Source of the DNA: Diphasiastrum complanatum
Taxonomy: Eukaryota > Streptophyta > Lycopodiopsida > Lycopodiales > Lycopodiaceae
NCBI GenBank assembly: GCA_029204225.1
Contig: CM055093.1
Span: 28,183,566 to 28,247,565, forward strand
Reading direction: 5' to 3'
Length of the DNA stretch: 64,000 nt
Shown: positions 1 through 11,600 of the stretch, in pieces
How positions within the stretch are numbered: the first letter of the stretch is position 1
Layout of the letters: every line of letters starts with the position of its first letter
Notes under the pieces: generated by a model
Databases searched by the model: none
What the model was told of the DNA's origin: nothing
What the model saw: only the letters and a program-made list of their open reading frames with translations
Translations under genes and position numbers: made by a program

Positions 1-33
1 AAGTGCCTGGGGCATTGCAAAGTCCGAATGGCA

Positions 34-420
34 TTACCTTATAGGCATAGGTTTCCCATTCCGTGGCAAATGTTGTCTTATGCTAGTCTTGGGTGCTATC
101 TTCACCTGGTTGTAACCGTTGGAGCCGTCTAAAAAATTGTAGGCTTCGGCTCTAGCTACTCTATCAAGGACACTTTTCGTAAAGGATAAAGGAAAATGAT
201 CCTTTTTGGTGACTGCGTTTAGCATCTTCAGATTCACACAGATTCGCATTTTGCCATTCTTCTTGGGTACTATAACTATCGGTGATATCCATTCAGTGTG
301 CTCGATTTCATAAATGAAATCTGCGTCTAACAACTTTTGCAATTCTTGCTTGATCAGCTCCATGTAGTTCGGGTTGCAACGGTAGTAACAACTCACCTTG
401 GGGACTGCTCCATCCACCAA
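34..420 (-). pseudogene. Reverse transcriptase N-terminal part, gypsy I
   Basis: The 128-residue frame contains the start of the Ty3/gypsy RT: LIKQELQKLLDADFIYEIEH, then SPIVIVPKKNGKMRICVN, the finger-domain motif, and FLDGSNGYNQVKIAP, the palm motif that normally reads F-x-D-x-x-S-G-Y. It runs toward position 1, so the YxDD centre is outside the window. In the plus-strand copy at 41958..42285 the same part of RT is seen, also truncated. Confidence 0.85.
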
Positions 421-2173
421 GGGTATGGTGTGTTGGACTACTGTTGGTGGAATGCCCTTCAGATCACTGTAACTCTAGGCAAAACAGTCCTTGTACTCCA
501 CCAACAACGATCGTAGCCTTTTGAATTGTGTGGGCGTTAACTGCCCTCCCACATGCACTACCTTTTCTTCTTCACCTAGCTGGCAAGGTTTATTGGCTAT
601 GTTCGCGCAGGTCCCTCGAAAACTTGTTTCGCTGGTGCTTGACTTTGATCAGGTTCTCCCTGGGCTTGCGGCATCATAATTACCACGTCGTCCAAGGTAT
701 AATTTTTTAAGGTTTCAGGCATCTCATGAACTGGTGCTCGTCGAGATTTCTCCTTCAGCATATTGATCTTAGCCCGACTGGTCATCTTTTGAATCTCCGT
801 CATCTAAGTAGAGGATGACGCTGGATCCGAGTCCATCCTGATTGACTTCAAGGAATCCAACACCTTCTTTTTGTCTTTTTTTGTCATATTGGTGGATTCG
901 TCTTTGTTGTCTTTCTTCAGAACTGGTGTGACATTCATCTCGTGGTTGCGAATATCAACATCCACTATAGCTATAGCTTCTTCGGGTAGATCACTCCATT
1001 GGATCACCTGGTTGTAGGTTTCAACTGGTTCTTCTTGTTCGTAGGTGCCCTTGGTGGATTATCCTTGAAACTTTTGCCATAGCAGATTTTTGTGGCGGTT
1101 GAGCTGATACTTTTTCAATTCCGTAACGATCTGGGTCCATGTGCTGTAATTGGTGTGTCCATGGTGTAACACTTGGGTGAAGATGTGCTGGGTTCAGGAT
1201 ATGATTCGTATTGAAATGCTTGGCAGTCAATCGTTGCTAATGCGTCCGTCCATCTTACAACATCCGTCTCTGAATCATAGTGACCACCCTTGGCTTGCCT
1301 TGGGTGATCAATCATGTGATCTGTCATGGATAATCCGTCATTAGCCTTGGGTGCAATAGGTTTCACCACCCACATGGTTGGATCAACCTTTACAGCCTGC
1401 TCTCTGTTCTCAAAGGTGAGTTTTCCCGTACCCCAGTTGTGTACTACTTGCGCAGTTCTCAACCATGGTCTTCCCAGTAAAACACGGTATGCAGTTGGAG
1501 ATTCAGGTATATCCATTGCTACAAAGGTGATCATGAACTACATGCCTACTATTTTTACAAGGATATTGGCAACCACACCCTTTGGTTTTACATAGGATTG
1601 ATCCACTAGCTTGATGGAAAATCTTGCTGGCTTCAACCCCTGTAAACCCCACTTTTCATATAAAGTAGTGGAGATCAAATTGACACCTGATCCTCCATTT
1701 ACTACTACTGCCTCGGCCTCGAATCTCTTGTGTTTGATTGACAAGGCGATGTTGTGTTCCTCACTTTCCCACGCTGTCCCGATGTGGAGGACGTTACTTG
1801 TCTCTTCATAGCCCGTACAATATATGGGCTCAGGCGCTGCTGGCTCCGAGTCTGCTTTGGCCCATTTAGCCAAAAGGCTTTTAGCTTGTGGCACCATCCG
1901 CAGTAATTCCCTGAGGGGTAAACTAACACGACTCGCCAGAAATATTGTGAGCCTTTCAGTGCGTGGTTTCTCGGGCTCCACCATGTGAAAAGGTGGTTCA
2001 TGACGATGCAACCGATCATTCTGATCAGTGCGCAATGGTGGGCCTGTTTCTGGTTCTCGTTCGCCATCAGCTGGAGGTTCCGTAGGGTTGTCCTTTTCTT
2101 GCTCTTTTTCCGCCGCTTGTGCTCTTTGTACCCAGTGTCGTATCTTCTGGTATTGTCTTCTTTCTTCCCTCAC
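421..2173 (-). pseudogene. Retropepsin and linker region of gypsy I (broken)
   Basis: The frame 1538..2173 ends in a retropepsin-like domain with the motif V-V-N-G-G-S-G-V-N-L-I, where the catalytic Asp of the D-G/S-G motif is replaced by Asn. The next frame (1115..1534) carries the second half of the protease, with RVLLGRPWL, the flap-side signature that also occurs in the plus-strand relative at 40705..40968. Frames 804..1007 and 597..803 are linker toward RT. The family role is to cleave Gag-Pol. The Asp to Asn change and the frame breaks argue that this copy cannot do so. Confidence 0.75.
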
Positions 2174-2359
2174 ATTCGGATATGGCGCTGAAGTTTAGGG
2201 TTGGTCCAGTGACCCATGGTGGTGGTGAGGGAGCCACTTCCTTTCTCTTCTGTGCTCGCCCAATGGCTAACACAGGGGCATGTAAATGTTGCCCTTCCGT
2301 TGGCATCCCTGTTGGAACTAATGTCGGTTGTATTGCAATGAAGTTTAATGGTGCACTGG

Positions 2360-3932
2360 TTCCAGGTCTCAATGGAAAATTCTTGTAGCTGTCCATAGCC
2401 GCATTCTCGGTAGAAGGATGTATATTGTCTCTTGTAAAAATATTCCTCAATTTTGTGTCCTTTGCCACATCCGTAACAGCCGTAATTACTTTGACGCTAA
2501 GTTTGAGCTGCATAGGCCGCAATATATTCATTTATGGAAGGATCCATAAATTGTCCATCCTGTCCATACCATTGTTGTTGCTCAGATTGAGGTGGTACTG
2601 GCATTTCTGGTTCTGCTGTTGTCAAGTTCACGTGAGCCACTTGTTGATTGGCTGGCCCTGGTGGTGCAGGTAAGGCCATACACTATTGCTAATTTGGTGC
2701 GTTGTGCCTTGGTGCCGCATTTGGTGCCCCTTGATGATATGGATAAGAAGTCTGAAAAGGACTCCTCTTCTGTTGAACAATCCGGAGGTTAAACGGGCAA
2801 AATGCCGTATCGTGCGATGTTGCATTGCAAAAATGGCAAAATCTATGTGTCAGTCTCAGATTTTGCTTTAGGACTGGACACTCATTTGTTGTATGGTTTT
2901 GTGTGCATATTGAGCACCATACATTTTCTAGTCATGGATACTATAGCTGGTTTGGTTCCGGTAGATGTGGTATTGCTGCTACAGCTCCTTGTAAGGCTTT
3001 CAGTTTCTGATCAAACTGTGTCGTAAGCTACTCCATCTGTTGTTTGTGTAATTTTGTCATCTGATCCAACAATAGTTCTATGGATAGAGTGGAAGCATTT
3101 GATGATGATGATGCTATTGGAGGAGTAAGAACATGGGTGATTGGATATTCATCATCTGATCCCTCATCCTCTTCCCTGATGGCATCCTCCATAGCTTCTT
3201 ACAGAGTAGCGTACTGCTCCCATCGATTCAGTTCTCTTTTGATGCTCCGTGGTAGTCTGGCTAGGAACCACATGATCACCACATGATCGGGAGTAAGGGC
3301 TGCACTGCACTCAGATCGTAGATATTTGACCCGTTCAATATAGTCCCCGACCCTTTCTCTTTTTCCTGTCTTGACTTTTCTAGGCAGGAGAAATGGGTCT
3401 TTTAGAAAGTTCCTTGGTTTAAAGCGCGTGATGAGAGCCGCTTTAACCGCTTCCCAGGCGGATTTTTCTTCCTCTGACAGGTTGAAAAACCAATCTTGAG
3501 CCACTGCTAATAGGACATGGGGAATAACATCAAATTTTTTGCATGTGTCAATTCGTCGTAGATCTCACAAGCTTGCTCGTAGATCTGGAGGAAGCAGATG
3601 GGATCTGATGATCCGTCGTATTTTGGTATCTCCATCCGAGGTGATCTTCGGACTGCTTGCAAGGGAGCGACAAGTACAAGTTGGCCCATTGGATCCATTG
3701 GTTCCGGTTCTACCTCTTGTTGCGCAGCTGTTAATCTGGGAAGGTGTGGTGCCTGATTTGATGTCCTTCTTGCTACTGATCGTCCAGATCTCAAATTCAT
3801 CTGATGGTGGGGTCCAAGATAGTTGGATCTTGCTTGTACAATGGGATGCACTCTGGATCTTAAGGATCTGTTCAATCTGGTTGGCTGGAAGTGAAATTTA
3901 GGCCTTGTACGGTGGTTTTTCCTTATTAACAT
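2360..3932 (-). pseudogene. gag of gypsy I, with multiple zinc knuckles
   Basis: Two consecutive frames (3507..3932 and 3199..3504) give a charged N-terminal part and a retrotransposon gag domain containing DWFFNL and ARLPRSIKREL, a typical capsid signature. Downstream on the minus strand are CCHC knuckles: CSIC..H....C near 2877..2922, CHFC..H....C near 2796..2842, a third near 2440..2490 whose last Cys has become Tyr, and a weak fourth near 2385..2430. Gag forms the virus-like particle and the knuckles bind the element RNA. Frames are interrupted between the capsid and knuckle parts, so this is a broken gene. The plus-strand relative (39030..39920) has the same knuckle order. Confidence 0.75.
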
Positions 3933-4246
3933 TTTACTCCTTGCACTGATTAGCCTGAGATTTTGACAGTAGCTGGATCTGATGGAGATCTTTCCATTGA
4001 TCTAGTCTGCGAGGGTTCTCTTGTGCGAGGGTTGGCTGTGCGAGGGTTCTTTAGCTGTTTTGCAGATAAAAAATTTTGATATCTCTCAAATCTTTGGGAA
4101 GTAACTCTCGCATGGATCACAATAGCTGAATCTAGATTAGATCTGACTCTGGAATTCTCTACAAGAGTTGACTCTCGAAGTGAAAATTGCACTGTATGCA
4201 AGGGTTCAAAACCACTATTTTGGCATGATCTCACAGGCTTCATCAC

Positions 4247-4812
4247 TGATGAAAATTGACATTCTAGATCGATTGGAATGGTCTACGAGAGTTCTCTCTA
4301 GAAGTATTTGCTGGATCTTCACTTTTTAGTGATTTTTTAGCACTTAAACCCAATCTTTTGCTCACTGGAGTCAAATTAACTCTTTTTGAATTTTTTCAAG
4401 GGTTTTTTGAATTTTTTTATGATTTTTCTCTGATTTTTGCAATCCGCTTGGAACTAACTCCTGTAGGCTTCTATGCAGGTCTGGGACAATACCCTGGAGC
4501 TGCAGTCAGTCATGCAAGGGTTAACTCTCACTGGTTTTGGAGAGAACGAAATCTAATGAGAAATTTGGCTTTTTTCCCCTCCAAAAAGCAGATTGGTGTG
4601 TTTTTTGGATTTTTTGCTGGTTGGTTTGGATTTCAAGCCCTTAGAGGCTGTTCAGGGCCTCCTCTACCCTCCCACCCTCCTCCGCTAGTTGTGAATAGTC
4701 CAAACACAAAAAAATACAGAAAACTAACTCTAAGCACCCAAAAATCTACCTAAAACTACTCCAAAAAGCAAGAAATAGCTAAAATGCAGCTATACTAGTT
4801 AGTGAAAACCTA
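4247..4812 (-). other. Untranslated leader of gypsy I
   Basis: This stretch lies between the primer-binding site and the first gag-like reading frame of gypsy I. It has no convincing open frame on the minus strand. It contains T-rich stretches in plus orientation (4385..4440). Confidence 0.5.
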
Positions 4813-4830
4813 TCCCTGGCAACGACGCCA
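4813..4830 (-). other. Primer-binding site, tRNA-Asp type (gypsy I)
   Basis: The minus strand reads TGGCGTCGTTGCCAGGGA next to the LTR end. This closely matches the complement of the plant tRNA-Asp 3' end, the primer used by Athila/Tat-type and related gypsy elements (known for the family). The other LTR elements here use the initiator tRNA-Met sequence, so this element belongs to a different lineage. Confidence 0.7.
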
Positions 4831-4831
4831 C

Positions 4832-5661
4832 TGTAGGGTCGAAGATCTTGCGTAGTATAGCCCTCCCGCCTGTCAACAAGGGTTAGATCACTGGATAGGT
4901 GCCTAACTATGAATATATGCTACTTTTAGTTAGTTCCCCACTTTTTTCCTAACTCTACCACCATTAACACTACATGTCCCTAACCCTACTCCCCTAAACT
5001 ATTTTCATCATGGTTTTTGGTGAATGAGAAGAGAAGGACAGAAGAGGCTGAGAGGAGAAAGGAGAGAAGGAGAGAGATAGAGAGTGAGAGTGAGAGTGGA
5101 GGTTAGCTCAAATGCTCCTTATGCTTACTAATGAAAAAACATTAACTATGGCAACCAATAAGCATGAAAATAGAAAGCAATGGAAAAACACAAACAAGAA
5201 CATTAGCAAGTAGTGAATAGCAAATGAGGATGCTTCTCTTCCAAAAATGGTAGAGTTTCCTCCTTCTCATTAAGTATGAATTAGAGTACAAATGGTGCCT
5301 TTTTATAAATTGGGAAAGGCCCTTGTCCCAAAATCCTATTGGCTAATATTCACATAGATCCTAACCATTCATCTTGGACCCAACTTGATCCAAGGGTCCA
5401 CAAAAAGTACAATAAAAATCACAAGATTCATGTGAGTCCAAAATTGGACCCAACTCTAAAAAAGTAGACTCTAAGTTTAAAATTGACTTTGGGCCTCAAG
5501 TTTTATTTTAATTACAAAGGGGCCTAAGTCTATTATTTTATTTACAACTCAACTTGCGTGCTCATTGGGCCATGGGCTTATACGCGCAGGATGCCATGCC
5601 CTCGCAATACATTTTATTGGCCGATATTATTTATTTACAATATGCGGGAATACCCCCAACA
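4832..5661 (-). repeat. 5' LTR of gypsy I
   Basis: The interval starts TGTAGGG and ends CCCAACA in plus orientation, giving TG...CA termini. It lies one base from the primer-binding site on one side and abuts copia gag sequence on the other. It is about 830 bp and contains an AG-rich purine tract around 5030..5100. The partner LTR is outside the window, so the outer boundary rests on the TG/CA ends and on the abrupt change to copia coding sequence. Confidence 0.7.
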
Positions 5662-6280
5662 ATTTGCCCTTTGTGAACATAGCATCCTCTTGAAGTGTCG
5701 ATGTAGATCCACCTCTTGCTTGAAGCCTATATTCTTCATTGATCAAGATCTCTTGAAGATCCATCAAACTTGGCAAAGTCTTTTGAATAGCAATGCTTTG
5801 AACAATGTTATCATGAGCATCCAACAAGCCATTAAGAATCACTTGAATAAGCTCTCCTTAATGCTTTCATCAATGCAAGCCAACTCATCATTCAATGCTT
5901 TCATCCTCAAAACAAAAGTACTTGAATTCTCTTCATTCTTTTGCAAACAAAAAGATTTGCCTTCTTAGAGTCAACACTCTAGAAGTAGACTTGGATTCAT
6001 AAAGCTTCTTCAATGAATCCCAAGCTATCAAAGATGACGTGCACACCAACTTCCTTGAGAAGCTCATTGGTAAAATTCATCTTTATCATGTGTAGAGCCT
6101 TCTTGGCCCTCTTGTCATATCTCACTTGATCTTGTTGTGCTGCTGGTCTCTCCTACAAACTTACAACAATATCCAAAACATCATTCATCTCAAGAAGTGA
6201 TTTCATCCTCACTTTCCACAATGAATAGTTACTTGAGGTAAGCCTATAATTGGCTTCCAACATGGCTCCATTTGAGGTTG
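5662..6280 (-). pseudogene. gag remnant of copia A
   Basis: The minus-strand frame 5627..5842 keeps a copia-type Gag segment (MILNGLLDAHDNIVQ..., LPSLMDLQEIL). Its first codons run into the gypsy I LTR, so about ten of its residues come from the LTR. Further upstream frames contain SKSTSRVL.LRRQIF, also present in the gag at 34236..34805, but with stops and frame shifts between. A dead fragment. Confidence 0.75.
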
Positions 6281-6839
6281 CCATGTGGCAATGACCTGAT
6301 CTTCTCTTTCAACCTGTTTCAATGCACAAAGCACTCCTTTGAATAGCAATAAATGCTTTCAAAATAAATCACCAAGATTTGAAACTATCTCACAAATTCT
6401 CTTCTAGCACTTATACCAAGCAAATCAACACATAGAATCATAGAATCTTGATCAACCTATGATCTAACCTCAATCTAATGACTTTTGCCACTTCCTAAGA
6501 TTGAAACACACTCAAATGAAGTCCAACAACCTCACTATCTAGAGATCCAATCAAAATTAGGGTTTTGTCAAAATCACAAAAGATTGACTATTCTAAATCT
6601 ACATGCAAATGCTGAAATTTTGATTATGCACTCTAATAGCCACCACTAAGGCTGATCCAATGATTCAAAAATTGGCCAAATCCAGTGTTTGTATATAGGG
6701 TTTTGATCTACAAAAGATTTAATCTACAAAAGCAAAAAACTCGATTTTGGTGTAGAATCCCCTCTAGCATGCTCTAGCCTTGATATCTTCACCAAGTCAT
6801 TGATAGATATGATTTCCTCCTTCAGAACCTGAAACACAA
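6281..6839 (-). other. Leader of copia A
   Basis: Sequence between the primer site and gag of copia A. No coding signal seen. AT-rich, comparable in position to the leader 34862..36105 of the related element. Confidence 0.4.
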
Positions 6840-6851
6840 GCTCTGATACCA
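6840..6851 (-). other. Primer-binding site, initiator tRNA-Met (copia A)
   Basis: The minus strand reads TGGTATCAGAGC immediately inside the LTR. This is the standard plant LTR-retrotransposon primer site complementary to the initiator tRNA-Met 3' end. Confidence 0.9.
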
Positions 6852-7454
6852 TGTGAAGCATTTCATATCATTATGATCCAATCCACTTGAAAGATCTTTG
6901 GTTACAAAGAGAAATACACTACCAATCTCACCAATGTAGAAAAATCAGCATCTACACACAAAATGAGTTGCAAACTCTAATAGAACTTGATCAAACTTGA
7001 ATGAAATGATAAAGTACTGTTGTTGTCCATACAAAACCAGCAAGCTAATGTATTTCACACGTGTGGATCCAAAAATAACAAATATAGATCATTCTATACA
7101 TAGAAATGCATGCAATCACAAGCATAGTGCACCAATGGATAGTAGAACCCAAGAAAAACATGTATAAGCATGAAATGAGATAGAGAAGAGAGATGATCAC
7201 TCTCTCCATGAGTTACATCCTTTTATAGCAGGTCCAAACCCTATTTGGCCACTTGGCTTTCCCTCCAAAATGCTAATCCTACTATCTCAAACACGCCTTC
7301 TAAATTTTCCACACTTTCAAAAAGTGTTTATTCAAATGACATTTAGACTAATGAAGTTTAAAAACTCAATCTCTAAGTCTAAAAACAAAGTTGGCCTCAA
7401 TATGCCAAATATGAAAATATAGTAAACATGATCAAACTAGTTGAATCTTTCACA
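6852..7454 (-). repeat. 5' LTR of copia A
   Basis: The LTR starts TGTGAAG and ends TTTCACA in plus orientation, so the ends form a short inverted repeat. It is directly followed by the tRNA-Met primer site on the minus strand. It is about 603 bp. The edge at 7454/7455 abuts gypsy integrase remnant sequence. Confidence 0.75.
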
Positions 7455-7489
7455 TGGGGAGCTCAATCTCTATTGGCAAAACGCATTCC

Positions 7490-7780
7490 TGACCGTATAA
7501 TAGAAAAAATGGTTTGTGATTAGTATTGGTCTTGTGAGTAACATTGTAGGCTCTCGACTATTGTCAGAAACCACTTTTCTGAGGATGGCTAATTTCTGTT
7601 TGTTGGTACTTTCAGCTTGTCCATTGACCTATGGGTGGTAAGGTGTACTCTTCCTATCCTTGATCAGTAACTGGTCTGTTCGTACCTTGATGGTCTTGTT
7701 TAGAAAATGTGTCCCCTATCTGACACTAGTTCTTTTGGGGCTCCAAACCTCCCTATGACCTGTTCTAGTGCTGATTAAGA
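7490..7780 (-). pseudogene. Ty3/gypsy integrase core fragment
   Basis: The minus strand between 7700 and 7775 encodes QVIGRFGAPKELVSDRGHIF, the integrase-core block around the second catalytic Asp. About 100 bp further on are TPYHP and NGQAES, the block with the catalytic Glu. Stops and a frame shift separate them. This is a relic of a gypsy element beside which copia A is inserted. Confidence 0.7.
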
Positions 7781-8684
7781 AATTGCCAATGTTGTTGAGA
7801 TTGAAATCAAGTTACGAAGCCTCCTACTTATGAAAGTGCCATGCTTAACTCCATAGTGCATGTGCTCTTTCATTGCAAGGGTTTGGTCATGCTGTATTGT
7901 GGCAATCCTCAATGAGCTAGCAAGAGTATATTTTTGTCTTAAGTGTAAAACATTGTAACATGTTCAAGAATAGTTGGCAGATTATCATGTGTTGTGTGTG
8001 TCAGCTAAAATCTTAACATGATTGATCTATGGAGATCAGGCTTGGGACCCCATCATCCATTATAATAATTAACCTGAATATTTTGTTTGCATCTCATTGA
8101 TTACAAATTTGATGCCACAAGAATATGGAAACCTCAGGAATTGAATCTAAAATACAGAATCCTCTCAAATGAAATTAAAAAATACTGAGCCTTTTTGGAT
8201 GGAGAATATGAAATTTTCTTGGGAATCCAAACTTCCAGAAGATTCTTGAGACCACATAATAAGTTATATAATTTGCTTTGAAGGTATTTCTTAGTATCAA
8301 TGCAAGATCATAAGGGAGAAAGATTCATATTCATGTTCTAAAAGTGGAGACCATACTGCAGTCTTCACTTAGAGTTGTCCAAGAATAATCAATATCTGCA
8401 AAGTATCTAGACAGAATGTACTCTCTGCAATCACTTATCTACAACCTGTTGCTATGTTAACTGCTCCAGCAGAACCTCTGCTAGTTTTTGAACAGAAACA
8501 CATGTAGGTATATGCAACAGTTTTCAGGTCACTTTTGAATGAAAATGTTGGGTGAATGGCAAATGCTGTTGTACATCATGAAGCCATGGAGATATTCTTC
8601 TGGATACAGCCTGTATGCATCTCATTCCTGACCAGGGCCTAAAGAAAGGAAGAAGTTTGGCTTGCTAGTCCAGCTCCCTTTTGT
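7781..8684. other. Intergenic, 3' side of the protease gene
   Basis: No coding region, RNA gene or clear repeat was recognised. The part next to 8685 should contain the 3' untranslated region of the protease transcript, but no poly(A) site can be fixed by eye. Confidence 0.4.
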
Positions 8685-11600
8685 TTAGTATGCAGAGTGT
8701 CCCTCCTCGGTTGCAATGGCAGAAATATCAATGGTCTTTACAGCAATTGAGCTTCTGACAAGATGTTTACCATCATTCCAAATGAAGTAGCCAAATGCAT
8801 ATCCAGATGTCTGCTTCATTGCTGTGACGGTAATCTGGAACGATTTTTTCTCACCATACTTTGTGAACTCCAACCTTGAGGGCTCTACCACCACTGAAAT
8901 TCCTGTAGGAGCTTTAACAAAGACTTCATATGAACTACTGCATCCAACATTGGTGACAGTTCTGGTGATTGTGAGTGATTTATCCAGAGCTGATATAGCT
9001 ACCGACGGATAATTGAAATCACTCACAGTTGGGGGGGTTTCAGGACAAGTAACGTCGCTGCCAGTTAGTAGAGAAATGGCAGAACTCTTGTACTCGAGGC
9101 TACACAGGAACATGACATAATCCTCTAGGGTTGCATCATATACAAGACCTGGATCTGCAGCAGCATTAGGATTAATATGTCCTGCACCATAATTGAATGG
9201 TCCTGCAGGTTTTAAGTCACCCGCAAGAATTGGTTGCTCCTCATTATCATACAAAGTAGCTGCAGAAGAGAAATAATCAAAGAGCATAATCAGTAGAGAG
9301 TTGAAACTATTCAGAATAAAATGTCAAAGATGAGTTTGATTCAGATCATGCTTGATCTAATTCAATTGTGGGGAGTTGAAAACAAATAAGGTGAGAGATT
9401 TAACATTGGGCGATACTTTTACATTTGTTACATTTCAAGTGAAAAATGCTGATCTGACCTGTGGACAAAATGGCCGACTTGATTGCAGCAGGGCTCCAAT
9501 CAGGTTGCAGGCCTTTGAGAAGAGCACTGACACCTGCAACATGAGGGCAAGACATTGATGTTCCTGAGATGACGTTAAACTTCACAACCCTTTTGTCAAT
9601 CGCAAGTCCTGTGGGAGAAGCTACAGCAGAGTAGGCGGCTAGAATGTTCAAACCAGGAGCAGTAATGTCGGGCTGCATCAACACAAAAAGCAGAAATTAC
9701 ACAAGACAGTCTTCCATTTTGTTAAGCTTTGTGTAAAGAATAGAATCAATAAAGCACAAATAGAGTTAGGCTTATATCAGAAAAATAACTTGGATTTTGT
9801 ATCAGAAAATTAGCCTGGACTTTGCAGAGATGATGAATCCATCATTTGAGATGGGCATAATTAAGCCCCCAATGGTCAAAACTCAAAAGTATTCCGGACT
9901 ATCATGCAATTTATTATAATCATATCAAAGTTGGGTAATAGAGTTTTTGGTTTTGATTGCCAAATATTGAAAGCTTTGAGCAACGAAATAAAGATATTTC
10001 CAGATAGCGAAAAATAGCCCATAACTAGAAGCATGGGCAGCCACCGCCTAAGATAGATGGCTATTTTTCTGTCTAGTTCCTAATTTGGGCACAATGTTTT
10101 ATGGCAAAAACTGAGTGTTCTCAACCCTACAACCTGGATAGCAGTTGCCTTACCTGGACAACGAATACTATTGTAGAGATTATTTTTTGTGTTTTCATAT
10201 TTGGAGTAACTGAAAATCCTTAGCACCTTCATATCAATCTATAACTTTTTATATCTTTCACAGATATGATTCTGGGTATTAACCCCATAAAATCTTGTAA
10301 GAAGAATCCAAGGTGAAAATGCACCAAGAACAATCTCATAGTTTTTCCATAATTTCTACCCAAATAACAGATGCTAGCATTAACTGAAATGTATGTGCAG
10401 TTTGAAAAACAGGCTTCCCTATTATGAGAGATTACCTGTATGAATACATGCACTGAGCATTTTCATGCATGAGTGCTTAATTATAAAGCTTTAGTCTGGA
10501 CTCTGATCATACACGTAATTTGCATGAAAAAAGACTTGACAATATAGCTAGCAAAAGATTGATCATAGATGCTCATAAAGAACAATACACCTCAAGGTTA
10601 TAAATAGCTTTGATCTCATTATTTGTTTGCTAGACCCACGGAATTTAATTGATGATTTGTATTCTTGTCAAAGTAGACGTGAAAGCTGATGGGCAGTTCA
10701 ATGTTTCAGCACATCCGTGTCTTCAGCTGTTGGGCTTCCTGATCATTGCCTCTTTCTTGATAATGGAATGCCAGGGTCTAGTAAAGCTTGGCACATGTTT
10801 TCTTCAAACTAAAATGAGTTGAGTGGCAGTACTTTTGAATCTTCTTTCCGAGGCTTGTATTGGACTGGTAAAAAGATGCCGTTTTTCCAAGTCCACTAAA
10901 AATTAGGCTGTACCTTGACAGTAACAGTATCTGGGCTATCTATTTCAATAATAGTTTGTTGAACACTTGCCAACATCTTCCTCAAGGAAAAACTGCTCTT
11001 TGTATGAATCTACAACATTAAGTTCAAAAAAATTCTCAGAGCAGGGATGCCATTGCTCTCTTCCGATTACCAGAATAGGGATGAAGTACTCTGTGGCAGA
11101 CAACTTGGCTTCACAGGGAATGTTTGAGAGTAATAATGCTAGCATCCATTCGAAATTAAATAATTAGTGGCATACTCATGGGAATCCAACAACTACAGCA
11201 ATAGGGAAATTGTGTAACGAGACAAAAGGCTGTCTAATCATCTACTAAGCATGTAAACCAGCAACTAAGCTGGTTTTCAGAAAGTAGCAAGTTGATGCTG
11301 ATATCTAGACAGGCAAGTAGCTCAGTAACCCAGGTGCTCTCTGCATCAAAGTTGCCAAAAGTTTTGGTAGTAGCATACCTTCAATAAATCAGGAATCAGA
11401 GTATTTGGGCCTTGAGAGGAGAAAGCTGCCATCACTGGTGCTGGCTTGACACCCAAAACAGTTGTTGCAGGTGTGAGTTTTGCTTGTGGAGAGCTGCAAG
11501 CATCAAAACAGAGAACTAGGTGAGGTAACATTTGACCTTGTGGAATCAGCTGCAATAGAAGCTCAAGAAAAATCTCTCAGCAAAGACATGGTTTCCACTA

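Larger units (their letters stand above)
1..5661 (-). mobile_element. Ty3/gypsy LTR retrotransposon, 5' part (gypsy I), truncated by the window edge
   Basis: Reading on the minus strand, a 5' LTR (4832..5661) is followed by a primer-binding site (4813..4830), an untranslated leader, gag with zinc knuckles, an aspartic protease and the start of reverse transcriptase, which leaves the window at position 1. This gag-PR-RT order is that of Ty3/gypsy. The reading frame is broken several times, so the copy is probably inactive. The outer LTR edge abuts copia gag sequence at 5662, so the element landed inside an older copia copy. The second LTR and target duplication lie outside the window. A related plus-strand fragment lies at 39030..42290. 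Confidence 0.9.
5662..7454 (-). mobile_element. Ty1/copia retrotransposon 5' part (copia A), interrupted by gypsy I
   Basis: On the minus strand this holds a 5' LTR (6852..7454), an initiator-tRNA-Met primer site (6840..6851), a leader, and a gag remnant (5662..6280) cut by gypsy I at 5661/5662. The gag fragment is clearly related to the gag at 34236..34805 (shared NGLLD..., LQEIL..E and FTKGK motifs), so copia A is of the same lineage as the element at 31221..36772. The rest of gag and any pol lie beyond the left window edge or were lost. Confidence 0.8.
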
